64,000 nt of DNA from Sepioteuthis lessoniana (taxonomy: Eukaryota; Mollusca; Cephalopoda; Myopsida; Loliginidae), in contig OY757913.1 of assembly GCA_963585895.1 (NCBI GenBank), forward strand, positions 106,959,599 to 107,023,598. Direction: 5' to 3'. Shown one piece after another: positions 63,659 to 64,000 of the stretch (position 1 is the stretch's first letter; each line of letters starts with the position of its first letter). The position numbers and the translations under genes were made by a program. Below the pieces are notes generated by a model. That model did no database searches and was not told where the DNA came from. It saw only the letters and a program-made list of their open reading frames with translations.

Positions 63659-63739
63659 CATCTATTAAGTTTGCATTGCTGTGCTTCTATCTATCTATCT
63701 ATCTATCTATCTATCACTATTCTTTTCTATTCTATTCAA

Positions 63740-63777
<38 letters not shown>

Positions 63778-63797
63778 TAAGTCTGCATTGCTGTGCT

Positions 63798-63847
<50 letters not shown>

Positions 63848-63895
63848 AGTCTGTCTGTCTGTCTACCTATCACTATTCTTTTCTATTCGTTTCAA

Positions 63896-63957
<62 letters not shown>

Positions 63958-64000
63958 TAAGTTTGCATTGCTGTGCTTCTATCTATCTATCTATCTATCT
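63117..64000. repeat. (TCTA)n satellite with higher-order unit, runs off window
   Basis: Seven or more composite units: (TCTA)n, TTAAGTTTGCATTGCTGTGC with TTC, (TATC)n, ACTATTCTTTTCTATTCTAT with TCAAA, (TCTA)n. The GCATTGCTGTGC core begins near 63153, 63274, 63429, 63568, 63672, 63785 and 63965. One variant unit (CAGTCTGTCTGTCTGTCTAC) occurs twice, at 63466 and 63847, with the same flanking change (TATTCGTTTC). That indicates duplication of a multi-unit block. All frames are SIYLSIYL artefacts. Confidence 0.97.

Noticed and set aside
63152-63780. Several overlapping open frames of up to 135 codons (SIYLSIYL type)
   Set aside because: They are translations of the TCTA satellite in different frames, with no complexity or start context.
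63117-64000. Regularly spaced repeats resembling a CRISPR array
   Set aside because: The spacers are themselves TCTA runs, unit lengths vary, and the sequence is eukaryotic satellite DNA with no cas genes.

Overview
The window looks like repeat-dense, gene-free animal DNA. It is AT-rich and saturated with (TA)n, (TG)n, (GA)n, (TTTC)n and (TCTA)n microsatellites. It has no operons, no Shine-Dalgarno-led reading frames and no long non-repetitive ORF. It is packed with decayed copies of eukaryotic transposable elements. A lophotrochozoan such as a mollusc, possibly a cephalopod, would fit the mix of tRNA-derived SINEs, RTE-type LINEs, mariner and Penelope-like remnants and extreme microsatellite load. 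An arthropod or flatworm cannot be excluded from sequence alone. I found no host protein-coding exon, rRNA or intact tRNA gene that I can defend. Most open frames are translations of simple repeats or transposon debris.

Main components, with working names given here: (1) Six SINE-like families. SINE-A has a tRNA-like head and a tail of repeated CCAAA-type units. SINE-B is headless-looking, with a variable internal repeat and the same tail as A. SINE-C is tRNA-derived and ends in GGGGTTGGTAAATA. SINE-D is tRNA-derived with a (TTAC)n tail. SINE-E is tRNA-Leu/Ser-like with a (TA)n tail. SINE-G is tRNA-like with a conserved CTGAAGAAG...GAAACGTT block. (2) Fragments of one RTE-clade LINE (endonuclease plus reverse transcriptase, 3' tail of GAT/ATG triplets) at about nine places. 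(3) Two decayed mariner transposases. (4) A Penelope-like GIY-YIG endonuclease remnant with dispersed 3' pieces. (5) Solo LTRs with TG...CA ends. (6) Micro- and minisatellites, several built from pieces of the SINEs.

Layout: 0-13 kb is mainly SINE-A/B/C, with a SINE-B trimer split by a solo LTR (7.3-9.6 kb) and a minisatellite made of SINE tails (10.1-10.4 kb). 13-21 kb holds SINE-D/E and two mariners; the second (17.9-20.5 kb) is broken by three or more nested insertions. 21-34 kb has LINE fragments, a ~75-bp tandem array invaded by a LINE, solo LTRs and more SINEs. 35-40.5 kb is a long polypyrimidine domain of TTTC/TTTA arrays with embedded minisatellites and an inverted repeat. 41-54 kb returns to SINEs, a five-unit tandem array of SINE-B heads and the Penelope remnant. 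55-58.2 kb is one RTE copy whose 5' half is inverted and whose middle is interrupted by a solo LTR and a second element. 58-64 kb is SINE-D/E/G plus microsatellites, ending in a large (TCTA)n satellite with a higher-order unit.

Nothing here forms a working pathway. The interest lies in module sharing among SINEs, in the insertion order that the nesting reveals, and in a conserved hammerhead-like motif in SINE-G and related repeats.
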